Assembly: GCA_959347315.1 (NCBI GenBank)
Contig: OY365810.1
Coordinates: 23,341,906 to 23,405,905 of the forward strand
Direction of reading: 5' to 3'
Origin: Bimastos eiseni
Taxonomy: Eukaryota; Annelida; Clitellata; Crassiclitellata; Lumbricidae
DNA: 64,000 nt
Shown here piece after piece: positions 1-12,405 of the stretch. A model generated the notes under the pieces. It did not search any database. It was not told where the DNA came from and saw only the letters and a list, made by a program, of their open reading frames with translations. Position 1 is the first letter of the stretch. Each line of letters starts with the position of its first letter. Position numbers and translations under genes: made by a program.

Positions 1-3000
1 TTTGAAATCCTGGCATTTGATCGTTCTTTGAGATGGAGAAGCGATATTTGACCAGACTGGTGCAATTATGGACCTTAACTATATCTGCTATTATTAAGCA
101 TGCAGGTCGGTTCCTTATCAAATTACATCGATTTCAAGACAATGCTATGAAACGCTTTAAAACGATTGTTTATCGAGATGATGACGTAATATTTATACGA
201 GTGGAAGTTCATAGCGACAGCAATGTTTCGTGCACAGGGTTAGCCTCCAGAGCCGTTTTACGAACAATGACATCGATTCCGATGAAAAAAGTTTAAAATC
301 CTGGCATTTGATCGTTCTTTGAGATGGATACGCGATATTTGACCAGACTGGTGCAATTATGGACCTTAACTATATCTGCTATTATTTAGCATGCAGGTCG
401 GTTCCTTATCAAATTACATCGATTTCAAGACAATGCTATGAAACGCTTTAAAACGATTGTTTATCGAGATGATGACGTAATATTTAGACGAGTGGTAGTT
501 CATAGCGACAGCTATGTTTCGTGCACAGGGTTAGCCTCCAGAGCTGTTTTCCGAACCATGACATCGATTCCCATGATAAAACTTTGAAACCTTGGCACTT
601 GTTCGTTCTTTGAGATGAAGAGGCGATATTTGGCCAGACTGGAGCTCAAACGCACGTATACAACATATGCAAATATTACGCCTGCAGCTCGTTTCCTTAT
701 CAAATTACATCGATTTTAAAACAATGCCATGAAACGCAAAAAATCGATTGTTTCTCGAGATGATGACGTTATATTTTTAAAACCGGAATTTCTTGGGGAC
801 AAGTCTGATTGGTGAACAGGGTTAGCCTCCAGAGCCGTTTTTCGAACAATGACATCGATTCCGATGAAAAAAGTTTTAAACCCTGGCATTTGATCATTCT
901 TTGAGATGGAGAAGCGATATTTGGCCACACTGGTACTCGTGCGCACCATTACTATATGTGCAAAAATTAATTCTGCAGCTCGTTTCCTCTTGAAATTACA
1001 TCGATTTCAAAACAAACCTATGAAACGCTTTAAAACGATTGTTTCTCGAGATGATGACGTAATATGTTTACAAGCGGTAGTTATTGGCGACAGCTGGGAT
1101 TGGTGCACAAGTTACGCGTCTAGCGACGAGCTCCGAACATTGACATCGATTCCCATGAAAAAAGTTTGAAATCCTGGCATTTGATCGTTCTTTAAGATGG
1201 AGAAGCGATATTTGGCCAGACTGGAGCACATTTGCACTTTAACTATATGTGCAAATATTAAGCCTGCAGTTCGTTTCCTTATCAAATTACATCGATTTCA
1301 AGACAATGCCATGAAACGCTTTAATTCGATTGTTTCTCGAGTTGATGACGTAATATTTATACTAGTGGCAGTTCATAGCGACAGCGATGGTTGTTGCACA
1401 GGTTAAGCCTCCAGCGATGTCATTGATCATTCGATCAATGACATCGATTCTCATGAAAAAAGTGTGAAACCCTGGTATTTCATCGTTCTTAGAGATGGAG
1501 AAACGAATTTTGGCCAGACTGGCACACAAAAACGCGTTTACTATATGTGCAAATATTATGTCTGAAGCTCGTTTCCTTTTAAAATTACATCGAATTCAAT
1601 ACAAACCAATGAAACGCTTTAAAACGATTGTTTCTCGAGATGATGACGTAATATTTATACAAGCGGTTGTTTTTGGCGACAGCTCTGATGGGTACACAGG
1701 TTGGGCCTCTAGCGTCGAGCTTTCGACAATGAAAAAAGTTTGAAATCCTGGCATTTGATCATTCTTTGAGATGTAGATGCGATATTTGGCCAGACTGGAG
1801 CTCGTGCGCACCATTACTATAGGTGCAAACATCAATTCTGCAGCTCGTTTCCTCTTGAAATTACATCGATTTCAAAACAAACCTATGAAACGCATTAAAA
1901 CGATTGTTTCTCGAGATGATGACGTAATATTTATACAAGCGGTAGTTATTGGCGACAGCTAGGATTGGTGCACAAGTTACGCGTCTAGCGACGAGCTCCG
2001 AACATTGACATCGATTCCCATGAAAAAAGTTTGAAATCCTGGCATTTGATCGTTCTTTAAGATGGAGAAGCGATATTTGGCCAGACTGGAGCACAATTGC
2101 ACTTTAACTATATGTGCAAATATTAAGCCTGCAGTTCGTTTCCTTATCAAATTACATCGATTTCAAGACAATGCCATGAAACGCTTTAATTCGATTGTTT
2201 CTCGAGATGATGACGTAATATTTATACTAGTGGCAGTTCATAGCGACAGCGATGGTTGTTGCACAGGTTAAGCCTCCAGCGATGTCATTGATCATTCGAT
2301 CAATGACATCGATTCTCATGAAAAAAGTGTGAAACCCTGGTATTTCATCGTTCTTAGAGATGGAGAAACGAATTTTGGCCAGACTGGAGCACAAATGCAC
2401 CTTTATTATATGTGCGAATATTGAGCCTGCAGCTCGTTTCCTTATCGAAATCCATCGATTTCAAGACAATGCCATGCAACGCTTTAAATCGATTGTTTCT
2501 CGAGATGATGACGTAATATTTTTAAAGCCGGTAGTTCTAGGGTACAAGTCTGATTGGTGAGCAGGGTAAGCCTCCCGAGCCTTTTTCCGAACAATGACAT
2601 CGATTCCCATGAAAAAAGTTTGAAACCCTGGCACATGATCATTCTTTGAGATGGAGGTGCGATATTTGGCCAGTCTGTAGCACAAATGCACCTTTACTAT
2701 ATGTGCGACTATGAAGCCTGCAATTCGCTTACTGATTAAATCACATCGACTTCAAGACAATGCCATGAAAAGCTTTTAATCGTTGTTTCTCGAGATGATG
2801 ACGTAATATTTGTACGAGTGGTAGTTCATAGCGACAGCTTTATTTGGTGCGCAGGGTAAGCCTCCAGAGCCGTTTTCCGAGCAGTGACATCGATTCCCAT
2901 GAACAAAGTTTGAAACCCTGGCACATGATAGTTCTTTGAGATGGAGAAGCGATATTTGGCCAGACTGGAGCACAAACGCACCTCTACTATATGTGCAAAT

Positions 3001-6000
3001 ATGAGGCCTGCAAATTGCTTCATGATCAAATCACATCGATTTCAAGACAATGCTATGATACGCTTTAAAACGATTGTTTATCGCGATGAAGACGTAATAT
3101 TTGTACGAAGGGTAGTTCATAGCGACGGCTATGTTTGGTGCACAGGGTTAGCCTCCAGAGCCGTTTTCCGAGATGTGACATCGATTCCCATGAACAAAGT
3201 TTCAAACCCTGGCACATGATCGTTCTTTGAGATGGAGATGCGATATTTGGCCAGACTGGTGCTCTTTCGCACCCTTACTAAATGTGCAAATATTAAGTCT
3301 GCAGCCTCTTTCCTTCTGAAATTACATCGACTTCAATACAAACCTATGAAACGCTTTAAAACGATTGTTTCTCGAGATGATGACGTAATATTTGTACAAG
3401 CGCTAGTTATTGGCGACAGATCTGATTGGTGCACAAGTTACGCCTCTAGCGTCGAGCTCCGAAAATTGACATCGATTCCCATCAAAAAAGTTTTAAATTC
3501 TGGCATTTGATCGTTCTTTGACATGGAGAAGCGATATTTGACCAGACTGGTTCATTTATGGACCTCTACTATATGTGCAAACATTGATCCTGCAGCTCGT
3601 TTCCTTATCAAATTACATCGATTTCAAGACAATGCCATGAAACGCCTTAAAGCCTATGTTTCTCGAGATAATGATGTAATATTTTTAAAAGCGGTAGTTC
3701 CCGGGGACAAGTCTGATTGGTGCAAAGGGTAGGCCTCCAGCGCTGTTTTCTGAACAATGACATCGATCCCCCAGAAAAAAGTTTGAAATCCTGGTATTTG
3801 ATCATTCTTTGAGATGGAAAAGCGATATTTGGAAAGCCTGGAGCACAAATACACTTTTACTATATGGGCAAATATTAAGTCTGCAGATCGTCTCCTTATC
3901 AAATTACATCGGTTTCAAAACAATGCTATGAAAACGTTTAGAACGATTGTTTATCGTGATGATGACGTAATATTTATACAAGCGGTAGTTATTGGCGACA
4001 GCTCTGATTGGTGCACAAGTTACGCCTCTAGCGTCGAGCTCCGAACATTGACATCGATTGCCATGATAAAAGTTTGAAATCCTGGCATCTGATCCTTCTT
4101 TGAGATGGAGAAGCGATATTTGGCCAAACCAGAGCACATATAAACCTTTACTAAATGTGCGAATATTAAGTCTGCAGCTCGTTTCCTTATCAAATCACAA
4201 CGATTTCAATACATACCTATGAAGTGCTTTAAAACGATTGTTTCTCGAGATGATGACGTATTATTTATACAAGCCGTGGTTATTGGCGACAGCTCTGTTG
4301 GTGCACAGGTTAAGCTTCCAGTGTCGAGCTTCGAACAAAGACATCGATTCCGGTGAAAAAAGTTTGAAACCCTGGCCCTTGATCATTCTTTGAGATGGAG
4401 AAGCGATATTTGGCCAGGCTGGTGCACTTACGCACCTTTACCATATGTGCAAATATTAAGTCTGCAGCTCGCTTCCTTATCGAAATACATCGATTTCAAG
4501 ACAATGCATGAAACCCTTTAAATCGATTGTTTCTCGAGATGATGACGTAATATTTTTTAAGCCGGTAGTTCTAGGGTACAAATCTGATTGGTGAACAGGG
4601 TAAGCCTCCCGAGCCGTTTTCCGAACAATGACATCGATTCCCAAGAAAAAAGTTTGAAACCCTGGCACATGATCATTCTTTGAGATGGATGTTCGATATT
4701 TGGCCAGTCTGAAGCACAAATGCACCTTTACTATATGTGCAAATACGAAGCCATTCGCTTACTGATAAAATCACATCGACTTCAAGACAATGCCATGAAA
4801 CGCTTTAAATCGATTGTTTCTCGAGATGATGACGTAATAATTTAAAAACCGGTAGTTCTTGGGGACAAGTCTGATTGGTGCACAGGGTTAGCCTCCAGAG
4901 CCGTTTTCCGATCAATGACATCGATTCCCATGAAAAAACTTTGAAACCCTGGCACTTCATCGTTCTTTGAGATGGAGAAGCGATATTTGGCCGGACTGGA
5001 GCACAATTGCATCTTTACCATATGTGCGAATATTAAGCCTGCAGCTCTTTTCCTTATCAAATAACATCGACTTCAAGACAATGCTATGAACCGCCAATAA
5101 ACGATTGTTTCTCGGGATGATGACGTCATTTTTATACAAGCGATAGTTATTCGCGACAGCTCGGTTGGTGCACAGGTTTAGCTTCCAGTGTCGAGCTTCG
5201 AACAATGACATCGATTCCGGTGAAAAAAGTTTGAAACCCTGGCCCTTGATCATTCTTTGAGATGTAGAGGCGATATTTGGCCGTACTGGTGCTCTTACGC
5301 ACCTTTACCAAATGTGCAAATATTAATTCTGCAGCTCGTTTCCTTATCGAAATACATCGATTTCAAGACAATGCCATGAAACGCTTTAAATCGATTGTTT
5401 CTCGAGATGATGACGTATTATTTTTACAAACGGTAGTTATTGGCGACAGCTCTGTTGGTGCACCAGTTCCGCCTCTAGCGTCAAGCTCCGAACATTGATA
5501 TGGATTCCCATGAAAAAGTTTGAAATCCTGGCATTTGATAGTTCTTTGAGATGGAGAAGCGATATTTGGCCAGACTGGAGCACAAATAAACCTTTACTAT
5601 ATGTTCAAATATTAAGTTTGCATTTCGTTTCCTTATCAAATTACATTGATTTCAAGACAATGCCATGAAACGCATTTAAACGATTGTTTTTTCGAGATGA
5701 TGACGTAATATTTATACACCCGACAGGTCAGATAGGTGCCCAGGTTAAGCCTCCAGAGCCGTGCTACGAGCACTGACATCGATTCTCATGAAATAAGTTT
5801 GAAATCCTGGCATTTGATCGTTCTTTGAGATGGAGAAGCTTTTTTTGGCAAGACTGGAGCACAAATGCACCTTTACTATATGGGCAAATATTAAGCCTGC
5901 AGCTCGTTTCCTTATCAAATTACATCGATTTCAAAACAATGCTATGAAAACGTTTAGAACGATTGTTTATCGTGATGATGACGTAATATTTATACCAGTG

Positions 6001-8630
6001 GTAGTGCATTGCGACAGCTATGATTGGTGCACAGGTTAAGCCTCTAGCGTCGATCTTCGATCAATGACATCGATTCCCATGAAAAGAGTGTGAAACCCTG
6101 GTATTTCATCGTTCTTTGTGATGGAGAAACGAAATTTGGCCAGACTGGCAGACAAAAACGCGTTTCCTATATGTGCAAATTTTAAGTCTGCAGCTCGTTT
6201 CCTTTTGAAATTACATCGACTTCAATACAAATCAATGAAACGCTTTAAAACGATTGTTTCTCGAGATGATTACGTAATATTTATACAAGCGGTTGTTATT
6301 GGCGACAGCTCTGATGGGTACACAGATTGCGCCTCTAGCTTCGAGCTTCGAACAATGAAGAAAGTTTGAAATCCTGGCATTTGATCGTTCTTTGAGATGG
6401 AGAAGCGATATTTGGCCAGACTGGGGCACTTATGGACCTTAACTATATGTGCAAATATTAAGCAAGCAGCTCGTTTCGTTATCAAATAACATCCATTTCA
6501 AGGCAATGCTATGAAACGCTTTGAAACGATTGTTTATCGTGATGATATCGTAATATTTATACTAGTGGTAGTTCATAGCGATTGCTCTGTATGGTGCACA
6601 GGTTTAGCCTCTAGCGTCGATCTTCGATCAATGACGTCGATTCCCATGAAAATAGTGTGAAACCCTGGTATTTCATCTTTCTTTGAGATGGAGAAGCGAT
6701 ATTTGGCCAGACTGGAGCACAAATGCACCTTTACTATATGTGCGAATATGAAGCCTGCAATTCGCTTACTGATTAAATCACATCGACTTCAAGACAACGC
6801 CATGAAACGCTTAAAATTGATTGTTTCTCGAGATGATGACGTAATATTTTGAAAACCGGTAGTTCTTGGGGACAAGTCTGATAGGTGCACAAGGTAAGCC
6901 TCCAGAGTCGTTTTCCGAACAATGACATCGATTCCCATGAACAAAGTTTGACACCCTGGCACATGATCGTTCTCTGAGATGAAGAAGCGATATTTGGCCT
7001 GACAGAAGCACAATCGCACCTTTACTATATGTGCAAATATTAAGCCTTCAGCTCGTTTCCTTATCAATTTGCATCGATTTCAAGACAATGCCATGAAGCG
7101 CCAATAAACGATTGTTTCCTGAGATGATGACGTAATATTTATACAAGCGGTAGTTATTGGCGACCGCTCTGTTGGTGCACAGGTTAAGCATCTAGTGTCG
7201 AGCTTCGATCAATGACCTAGGTTCCCATGAAAAAAGTTTGAAAACCTGGCATTTGATCGTATTTTGAGATGAAGAAGCGATATTTGGCCTGACTGGAGCA
7301 CAAACGCACCTTTACTATATGTGCAAATATTAAGCCTTCAGCTCGTTTCCTTATCAAATTACATCGATTTCAAGACAATGCTATGAAGCGCCAATAAACG
7401 ATCGTTTCCTGAGATGATGACGTAATATTTATACAAGCGGTAGTTATTGGCGACAGCTCTGTTGGTGCATAGGTTAAGCTTCTGGTGTCGAGCTTCGAAC
7501 AATGACATCGATTCTCATGAAAAAAGTTTGAAACTCTTGCATTTGATCATTCTTTGAGATGGAGAAGCGATATTTGGCCGGACTGGTGCTCTTGCGCACA
7601 TTTACTATATGTGCAAATATTTATTCTGCAGCTCGTTTCCTTTTGAAATTACATCGATTTCAATACAAACCTATGAAACGCTTTAAATCGATTGTTTCTC
7701 GAGATGATGACGTAATATTTATACAAGCGGTAGTTATTGGCGACAGCTCTGATTGGTGCACAAGTTACGCTTCTAGCGTCATGCTCCGAACATTGAGATC
7801 GATTCCTATGAAAAAAGTTTGAAATCCTAGCATTTGATCGTTCTTTGAGATGGAGAAGCGATATTTGGCCAGACTGGAGCACAATTGCACCTTTACTATA
7901 TGTGCAAATATTAAGCCTGCAGTTCGTTTCCTTGTCAAATTACATCGATCTCAAGACAATGCCATGAAACGCATTTAAACGATTGTTTTTGGAGATGATG
8001 ACGTAATATTTATACTCGAGACAGCTCAGATTGGTGCCTAGGTGAAGCCTCCAGAGCCGTGCTACGAGCATTGACATCGATTCTCATGAAAAAGGTTTGA
8101 AACCTTGGCATTTGATCGTTCTTTGACATGGAGAAGCGATATTTGGCTAGACTGGAGCACAAACGCACCTTTACTATATGTGCAATTATTAAGCCTGCAG
8201 CTCGTTTCCTTATCAAATTACATCGATTTCAAGGCAATGCTATGAAACGCTTTGAAACGATTGTTTATCGTGATGATGACGTAATATTTATACTAGCGGT
8301 AGTTCATAGCGTTAGCTCTGATTGGTGCACAGGTTAAGCCTCTAGCGTCGATCTTCGATCAATGACATCGATTCCCATGAAAAAAGTTTGAAACTTTGGC
8401 ATTTGATCGTTCTTTGAGATGGAGAAGCGATATTTGGCCAGATGGAGCACAATTACACCTTTAATAAATGTGCAATTATTAAGCCTGCAGCTCGTTTCCT
8501 TATCAAATAACATCGATTTCAAGGCAATGCTATGAATCGCTTTGAAACGATTGTTTATCGTGATGATGACGTAATATTTATACTAGTGGTGGTTCATGGC
8601 GATAGCTCTGATTGGTGCACAGGTTTAGTT
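1..8630. repeat. Tandem satellite array, about 30 units of about 291 bp
   Basis: A head-to-tail array whose units can be counted from the recurring GATGGAGAAGCGATATTTGG. Unit marks fall near 33, 324, 615, 906, 1197, 1495, 1773, 2062, 2360, 2651, 2941, 3232, 3523, 3814, 4106, 4398, 4684, 4973, 5262, 5550, 5830, 6120, 6398, 6688, 6980, 7269, 7559, 7849, 8129 and 8420. Most units are 288-292 bp; a few are 278-280 or 298. The array begins inside a unit, so it continues left of the window, and it ends near 8630. Most units carry an open frame of 60-90 codons on the plus strand and a similar one on the minus strand. The period is close to a multiple of three, and conserved TGA stops at the unit joint close the plus frame, so I read this as non-coding satellite DNA. 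Units differ from each other by roughly 5-20 percent by eye. Confidence 0.95.
906..2600. repeat. Higher-order duplication inside the satellite
   Basis: Three consecutive units starting at 906, 1197 and 1495 resemble the next three starting at 1773, 2062 and 2360. The offset is 867, 865 and 865 bp. The pair 1197/2062 is almost identical and shares a private tail with the short inverted phrase TCATTGATCATTCGATCAATGA, seen near 1420 and 2285. The third pair is alike at its start and then diverges. This points to a recent multi-unit duplication, most simply by unequal crossing-over. Confidence 0.75.
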
Positions 8631-8731
8631 GAGTTAGTAGGTTCTTTGTTAATAATGACGTTAGGCCTATTCTTCGAAAAGAGGCTATGTTGGAATAGAC
8701 ACAGTAGCTTGCAGTCTGTTAATACAGAGGG

Positions 8732-8733
<2 letters not shown>

Positions 8734-8793
<60 letters not shown>
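8734..8793. repeat. (TA)n microsatellite
   Basis: About 60 bp of alternating TA with one CA interruption, just beyond the end of the satellite array. Confidence 0.95.
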
Positions 8794-8797
<4 letters not shown>

Positions 8798-8829
8798 AAT
8801 GCACATAAAAGTAGTGGATTGTTGATTAA

Positions 8830-9511
8830 ATGGCGCAGACCATAATTTTATGTGCCAAAAAGAAGAAAGATTCTGGCGTTTAAAAACTTATACTTATTGC
8901 TTTGGCAGATAAAATTTATTGTGTCTCACTGAAAATCACTGTCTGCATTTCGCAGTCGTCATCTCCGAACTTCTAAAATGGCACTTTCAAGGACATATAC
9001 TCCAAGAACTTTAAGCTATTTTAGTTGTTTCACAGTGTATAATATATAAATCAGTCAGCAAGTAAATCGGTGAATTCATTGGAATATTGTTTAATAAATA
9101 TTAGGCCTACCATCCACCCAGTTAGTCCATTTAACAGCCCATTTGATAATCGATTAACCGATTTCTTAAATTGTTTATCGATTATAATTTAGGTAGGCCT
9201 ACTGACTAGAACGAAAATTAGCAAAATCTTGTAGCCAGTCGTTGACCATATTAGAATTGGTTGTTTGTCAAATCGATTGGAAAGTCGATTAATTGATTTT
9301 TTTTATTGCTTATCAGTTAGAATTAATATTAGCTACTGAAATGTCCCAATCAATACGAATTAGAATTGGAAAACTTTTGCAGCTGTTAGATTAGAATTGG
9401 CTGCTTGTCTAATCGATTTATAAAATCTAATTTGTTGATTAGCTGGTTGATTAGTTTCCCATATCCGCCATCTATGGTCTAACAATTCATCTATTCATTT
9501 TTGCATCACAG
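8830..9511. other. AT-rich spacer without a recognised gene
   Basis: I see no coding exon here. At 8945-8990 there is a short piece of a dispersed repeat (family 1, see 19060 and 33150). Between 9110 and 9450 several variants of ATCGATTA-type motifs occur. The stretch ends in TTTTTGCATCACAG, which reads as a plausible 3' splice site for the PKA-like fragment that follows. Confidence 0.5.
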
Positions 9512-10258
9512 ATCCCTGGACAGCGACCTAATGAAGGAAGTGATCGGTGCCATGTTCGAACACAAGGTGGCGCCAAGCGAGCACGTGATCCGACAAGGCT
9601 ACGACGGCGACAACTTCTACGTCATTGAGAACGGTATCTTTGACGTGATCATCCGTCGTGAAAGCGATCAGAGCCAGAAGGTCCTCCAGTTCGACGGTCG
9701 TGGCAGCTTCGGTGAGCTTGCATTCATGTACAACATGTCTCGGGCAGCGTCGGTGTTGGCCGTGACATAAGGGACCCTCTGGGCCATGGACCGGATGTCC
9801 TTCCGGCGGATCGTACTTCACAACGCCTTCCGGAAGCGCAAGATGTACGAGCAACAGCTCCAGAGCATTCCAATGCTCCAGTTCTTGGACGGTTACGAAC
9901 GGATGACTCTGGCAGACGCCCTTGTGTCGAGGTCGTATACGACGACGGGCATTGCATCATCCGAGAGGGAGACGGGCAAGCGGATGGCATGTTCTTCGTC
10001 AAGTGGTGTGACGTGCGGGTAACGATATGCGACCAGGGCGAGGAGATGGTCGTTTCGAGGGCGACGAGTGGAATGTACTTTGGAGAGATGGCCCTGCTCG
10101 AAAATAGAGAGAGGTCGGCCAGCGTCTACACCGTCGGAAGAGCCAAGGTGGCTTTCCTGGAGAGGGAGTGCTTCGAACGGCTGCTCGGACCGTGCTTGGA
10201 CGTCATGAAAAGAAACACGATGACCAGAAGAGAAGCTTCTAATCGGGTTCGAACATGA
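9512..10258 (+). pseudogene. Broken PKA type II regulatory subunit-like fragment
   Basis: The translation matches the two cyclic-nucleotide-binding domains of PKA regulatory subunits. Domain A shows DGDNFYVIENG and the phosphate-binding cassette FGELAFMYNMSRAASV. Domain B shows FGEMALLENRERSASV. The end FERLLGPCLDVMKRN is characteristic of R subunits and closest to RII. Both cassettes keep the Glu and Arg that bind cAMP. Two lesions break it. A TAA at about 9767-9769 stands where relatives have Glu, just before GTLWAMDR. Near 9936-9940 the frame jumps by two bases (CGTATACGAC, an apparent TA duplication), after which YDDGHCIIREGDG resumes. No dimerisation/docking domain or inhibitor site is present, and no intron interrupts the 750 bp. 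I infer a 5'-truncated, probably retroposed copy, although the splice-like AG at 9510-9511 allows a decayed genuine exon. No poly-A tail is visible. The fragment is GC-rich compared with its surroundings. Confidence 0.8.
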
Positions 10259-10550
10259 TTGACACTCAATTGGAGACGCATAACGCCGAACAATACTAAA
10301 TAATTATTAATTATTAAAGCGGTCGTGTGATTTGTGTTGGCGGTCGAACCCGCGGTGCCCCAGAGATTGAGGTCAAGCTTCGATCGATTGATCCTTGCGC
10401 CCCAACATCTTGTCCACCATTTTCCAGTTATTAAATGGACAATTTCTAGAGCGCCGTGACACAGTTAAGAATAACGTTCCGTCACAAACGTGGAATACAC
10501 CATGCGCACTAGTTACGCCGTTTCTTCATTAGTTGGCCATCTTGATGCTT
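10259..10550. other. Spacer, no gene seen
   Basis: Downstream flank of the PKA-like fragment. A phrase near 10345 (GGCGGTCGAACCCGC) resembles a tRNA-type B box and may be a SINE remnant. I see no other signal. Confidence 0.35.
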
Positions 10551-11420
10551 CGGTCTTAGGGAGAATCGGGTTCCGGACATTTCCCCCCGGACATTTCCCC
10601 CCGGACATTTCCCTCCCGGACATTTCTCCCCCGGACATTTCCCCCGGACATCTCCCTCCCGACATCTCCCCCTTGGACATTTCCCCCGTAGGACAATTCC
10701 CCCGGATTTTCCCCCCTGTGATCAAGAAACGTGTTTGATGCTAAAAAACAACGAGCAACCTTAATTCAACGTGTTTCACTTTGATACTTAAGGAAAATGT
10801 TGAATCAAAAATAAATAGAAGAATAGTTGATCATGGAGGCGTGTACTGCTTAATTAATCGATAGTTAACTGGTGAACAATCAACAACCTTACTTAATCAA
10901 ATGTGTCTGACTTTGATGCTTTAGGCAAATATTTGACAAAGTTTCTATATTTAACCTGACTGTTGCTGTATAATATGTCATTACTCTGTAAGATAAATAA
11001 TTATTAGACGAGAAATACGAAGAGATGGAGGTGGAAACTGTAGCTAGCGTACGTGGAAAGAACAAAGTTGCATTAAACGGCTATGTTTATGCTAAACAAA
11101 AAACTTAACAAATTACGCATTTAGCCTAGTTATGAGTGTGAACGTTGGAGAGGTGCAGAGACAGCTTTAAGTGAATGTGAAGCAAAGGTGAAATATGAAG
11201 ATCTTTCGGCCGTTAGTTTGATTCCTTTTAAATCAAAAAGTTTAAATTAAAACAAATGTTCATTCGTTTTGCTATCTAAATTTATTTGCACTATTAAAAT
11301 AGTTTAGCTGGGTCACAGGGGGGAGAAATTCGGGAGAATCGTCCTACGGGGGGAAATGTCCAGAGAGAGAGATGTCGAGGAAGATGTCCGGGGGGAAATG
11401 CCCTAGACCCTCCGATGTTG
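10550..11420. mobile_element. Foldback-like element with minisatellite terminal inverted repeats
   Basis: The left end (about 10553-10722) is a run of roughly nine or ten copies of a ~15-bp motif around CCGGACATTTCCCC. The right end (about 11313-11420) holds the reverse complement of the same motif with degenerate copies. The inner junctions match too: CCGTAGGACAATTCCCCCGG on the left and the complement of CGTCCTACGGGG on the right, followed by the complement of CCCCTGTGA. Some 590 bp of AT-rich sequence without an open frame lies between. Inverted ends built from short tandem repeats are the hallmark of foldback transposons, including the sea-urchin TU elements. No target-site duplication could be fixed, because the outer ends are degenerate. 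Confidence 0.75.
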
Positions 11421-11839
11421 TTATGCTGTGAGAAAATAAGTTCGTCAACATGCTTGATATTTGTTCGGGTGTCGATAGATTTCTGCCTTCCACTGCCCTT
11501 ACGAAGTTCCACAACCCACCCCTATCATCAACGCGTTCGCATATTTTTATAAGTGCTCAGCCCCAGTGATTTCAGAGTGAGCATTGATTACAGCATTAGC
11601 TCCAAGATCATACTCATGATTCATGAAGTGTCTGTATACCCATTTTATCTGTCATGGACCTTGCTCATATTTATTTCGTCACAAATGCCATCATAAAATG
11701 ATTGATCGCAAAACATTTTTTATTCACAAATGACACCAAAGTGATCTTCATATGCGATAATTTCCAGTTTCTTTTTTCAATAAAAATAATTATGAAGTGT
11801 GTTTTATTACACCGACTTGAAATGTGAATTCATAAATTC

Positions 11840-11996
11840 GCTTTTTATAACTTTTTGAAGCGTTAAATATTTTTGGACCATCAAAAATCGGTGGTTGCAC
11901 TCATTAGCCTGTAAAATTTTATTTAATATATCCTATTTTTGGCCGAAATATAAGCAAAAATCCGTAGGGCCAGTTTTTTGGTCCACCTTGTATATA
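11840..11996. mobile_element. Possible single end of a Tc1/mariner-like element
   Basis: The phrase GGTCCACCTTGTATA near 11979-11995 is the usual form of a mariner-type terminal repeat next to a TA target. I did not find a matching left end, so this may be a solo or decayed end. Confidence 0.3.
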
Positions 11997-12279
11997 TAGA
12001 TATTATTTCTCAATTGAATTTTTATAATTTAAGTTAAAACATAATTAAAAACTTACGAAGGCACGCTCCTCTGCGCTCAATGGTAGCCACTGACTACCTA
12101 TAACGTCACCCTCGTCTGTCTGAGGCCCAATCAGTCCTCAGGCTTTCCACTCAAAACGTAATTATCGCCTTTTCAAGAAGTCTTACCCAGACTCACTTCA
12201 GCGTCCACTTTCCAATCCTCGACCAAAACAACACGTGGTCCGCATTAGCAATTACTATATGCATCCTCTGCAAATCAGC

Positions 12280-12405
12280 CTCTGGCCCCATCGGCCTACC
12301 CTATGGGCAATCCTTTTGATTTCGACGTAGCGCTCGTGCATAAGTTGACTACCTGCGTTTGGCCTTCGCATGGCGCTTTAGAAGTCTGGAGATGTCGAGC
12401 TTGTA
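12280..12405 (-). repeat. Dispersed SINE-like repeat, family 1
   Basis: Read on the minus strand, this contains the family's core (CTCCAGACTTCTAAAGCGCC). The plus-strand flank (CATCGGCCTACCCTATGGGC) is also shared with the copy near 16190. Other copies are at 8945, 19060 and 33150. Confidence 0.6.

Noticed and set aside
1..8630. A CRISPR-like reading of the regular repeats
   Set aside because: Units are directly adjacent with no unique spacers, and the DNA is clearly animal nuclear sequence.
33..8640. Dozens of 60-97 codon frames beginning MEKRYLARLE or similar
   Set aside because: They are copies of one satellite unit. Frames exist on both strands, stops at the unit joint are conserved, and no splice or promoter context supports a protein.
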